A DNA stretch of 64,000 bases from Schistocephalus solidus. Its lineage: Eukaryota; Platyhelminthes; Cestoda; Diphyllobothriidea; Diphyllobothriidae. Both the position numbers and the translations under genes were made by a program. Positions 62,566-64,000 of this stretch are shown in pieces; the first letter of the stretch is position 1; each line of letters starts with the position of its first letter. The notes under the pieces are model-generated. The model saw nothing but the letters and a program-made list of their open reading frames with translations, made no database searches and was not told the origin of the DNA. Location of the stretch: NCBI GenBank assembly GCA_017591395.1, contig WEDG01000242.1:620001-684000 (forward strand), read 5' to 3'.

Positions 62566-64000
62566 GATTTTTCCGTAGGGGATTGATCAGTACTAAATCG
62601 TTATAAGGTATTTGACCCGGACACGCTGCATGGCTGATGCAACAAAATAATCCAATTTCATTGGATCTTTTAGCGTCAACGCACTGAACCACATGAAATT
62701 CTGCAGATAGGCCCAGGAGTTCGCAGTTGCCAGTGCTTAACCCTTCCGCATCGACCTCTTCGTTAGTAATTCTTTGAATTATGTATCATGCCGTCTTTGT
62801 TAGAGATATTACTATCCTCTGTTTTTCTCCAAATTCACTGAAGCAAAAGTTTTACCAAAATCAGCTGACCTGGTTCATATGATTGGTTCGTCCGCGCCCA
62901 CTATAGATTAATGAATCTCTCGACGTCTGTGGACTACGCTTGTTGTTGTGGCCTGCTTTATTTTCACTGGTATCCTTCAAGCAGCACCCATTTCTCACCG
63001 TCGTTTGTCACGCTGTTATGTGAAGTGTACTTTTTGCATTTGGCTTGCATGTTTTCTCCTGGGAGCGGCGATAACTGAGGTTGGTCTGATGGGGGTGACT
63101 AAGAAAGTTCCAGGACGCAGTCCATAAAAAATAAGATGCGATCATTGGAACAAGAAGTCGATTGGCTTGCAATTGTTTCTGATGACACAATCGAGTAAGA
63201 ATTCAAGGCATCAGGCCAATAAACTCCCTGCCCCAGTGGCCGCAACTTATTGTTCCTTGGTGTTGGACTGGTGTTTTCTTATCCAGTGCATCAGGGTAGT
63301 TCAGGCAGTTCATACTAAATATTTTTCTCGTTCCCTTTGTTATGCTCAAGCTGGTGCCGTGAATTCGCCACAAGACTGGTTAGTATTGCCTCGGACCGAT
63401 CAGCCACTAGCAAACTATCGAAAAATGTCAAATCTGCTCCCAACCTCTCTCCATCAAACAATTCACCTCCCCTCCTTAACTGGTCTCATTTACCAAGCTG
63501 ATGGCAGGCAGGCACAAGCACCTGTGTTGCATTTACGTACAGTGTATTGCCATCCTGGCTTCCGATCTATGCAGATCACTCGATCCAACTTCCGAACAAA
63601 TGCCTGCTTTTTGTCTGCCTAATGTGCAAGCTATCCACGCACTCCTGTCTGCCCTGAAATCGGCCTTGAGACCAACTTCGGCAAAGGCCCTTATAATAAA
63701 TACCTTACAAGTTTTGCTCGAATAACCAGTTACTCCGGTTAACCAGTGCTCGGACTAATCAGCATCCACTCTAAGCAAACTGGACTCGGCGTTGAATTTC
63801 TTGTCATTATGAAATGTGGAGCATATACTTTTGTGAGAATATAAGCATTACTGTGAAGCTAGAACCATTTCTACTGATGTATACCGCCTGAATAGGGGGC
63901 GTATAATTGTACCATGATGGTCAGCTCGAAAACTTCGTGGACAGTCGCCTAGCGAGCAGTACTTATTCAACCACAAGCAATCAAGCACTACTTAACTGGG

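Larger units (their letters stand above)
49233..64000 (+). other. Downstream of exon 3: presumed Wnt intron 3
   Basis: Starts at donor GTAAGC. No sequence encoding the Wnt C-terminal cysteine-rich region (CC-GRG-type motif, CKFHWCC-type motif) was found in any frame, so the intron is presumably at least 14.8 kb. 49.24-50.32 kb, 55.4-58.9 kb and 61.2-62.2 kb are without recognisable features apart from unassigned open frames (for example 57798-58130 plus in a GC-richer block). 62.6-64.0 kb contains the unrecognised 151-codon plus frame 63167-63622 (non-ATG start). Confidence 0.6.

Noticed and set aside
62930..62965. Reading with three consecutive Cys (ACCCGL) as a candidate Wnt last exon
   Set aside because: No surrounding Wnt consensus, no GRG or CKFHW-type motif, and no suitable acceptor with phase 1 nearby.
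1..64000. CRISPR arrays, bacterial operons, rRNA genes, intact tRNA genes
   Set aside because: No regularly spaced repeats, no dense coding and no rRNA motifs. tRNA-like signals are all within SINE remnants.

Overview
The window looks like gene-poor nuclear DNA from a parasitic flatworm, most likely a cestode or a related neodermatan. It is AT-rich, with multi-kilobase introns and many short decayed interspersed repeats. The one recognisable host gene is an interrupted Wnt gene. No bacterial or organellar features, rRNA genes or CRISPR arrays were seen. The placement rests on the repeat types (GIY-YIG Penelope-like remnants, tRNA-derived SINEs, Tc1/mariner remnants, degenerate TTAGGG-like tracts) and the Wnt structure. 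The exact genus is inference.

The gene is on the + strand. Exon 1 (22672-23338) carries a signal peptide and the first Wnt cysteines. Exon 2 (34616-35115) carries the conserved core from SRETAF to AGRR. Exon 3 (48737-49232) carries the CKCHGVSG lipidation hairpin and runs to SSPDYC. Splice phases agree (1, 0, then 1 into a missing exon). The three exons give 554 complete codons with no internal stop. The cysteine-rich C-terminal exon(s) were not found before position 64000, so the gene runs off the window. Sequence around CDCDP, the KDADG-FTWGGCSD block and SSPDYC favours the Wnt2 subfamily. Three long segments (an N-terminal extension and two internal inserts) are unlike textbook Wnt2 proteins.

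Region by region: 1-22 kb is upstream DNA holding triplet microsatellites, one hairpin of pre-miRNA-like geometry (10221-10317), a TIR-type repeat with CCCTAA-like filling (about 11.94-12.2 kb), and two remnants of one Tc1/mariner family (14.15-16.0 and 22.0-22.6 kb). The second remnant ends only about 70 bp before the Wnt start codon. Intron 1 (23.3-34.6 kb) holds SINE pieces, a local 156-bp-period duplication and interlocking inverted repeats. Intron 2 (35.1-48.7 kb) holds two unrelated GIY-YIG remnants of Penelope-like elements in the sense orientation, SINEs, and (ATT)n and (AATAC)n microsatellites. The region after exon 3 (49.2-64 kb) is probably intron 3. It holds a third mariner copy interrupted by telomere-like TIR repeats, a dense SINE cluster, a (CT)n tract and several paired dispersed repeats.

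The window therefore describes one developmental signalling gene whose bulk is intronic and repeat-derived. The most notable observations are the mariner end abutting Wnt exon 1, the lineage-specific Wnt inserts, the hairpin at 10.2 kb, and the mobile repeat family carrying TTAGGG-like sequence.
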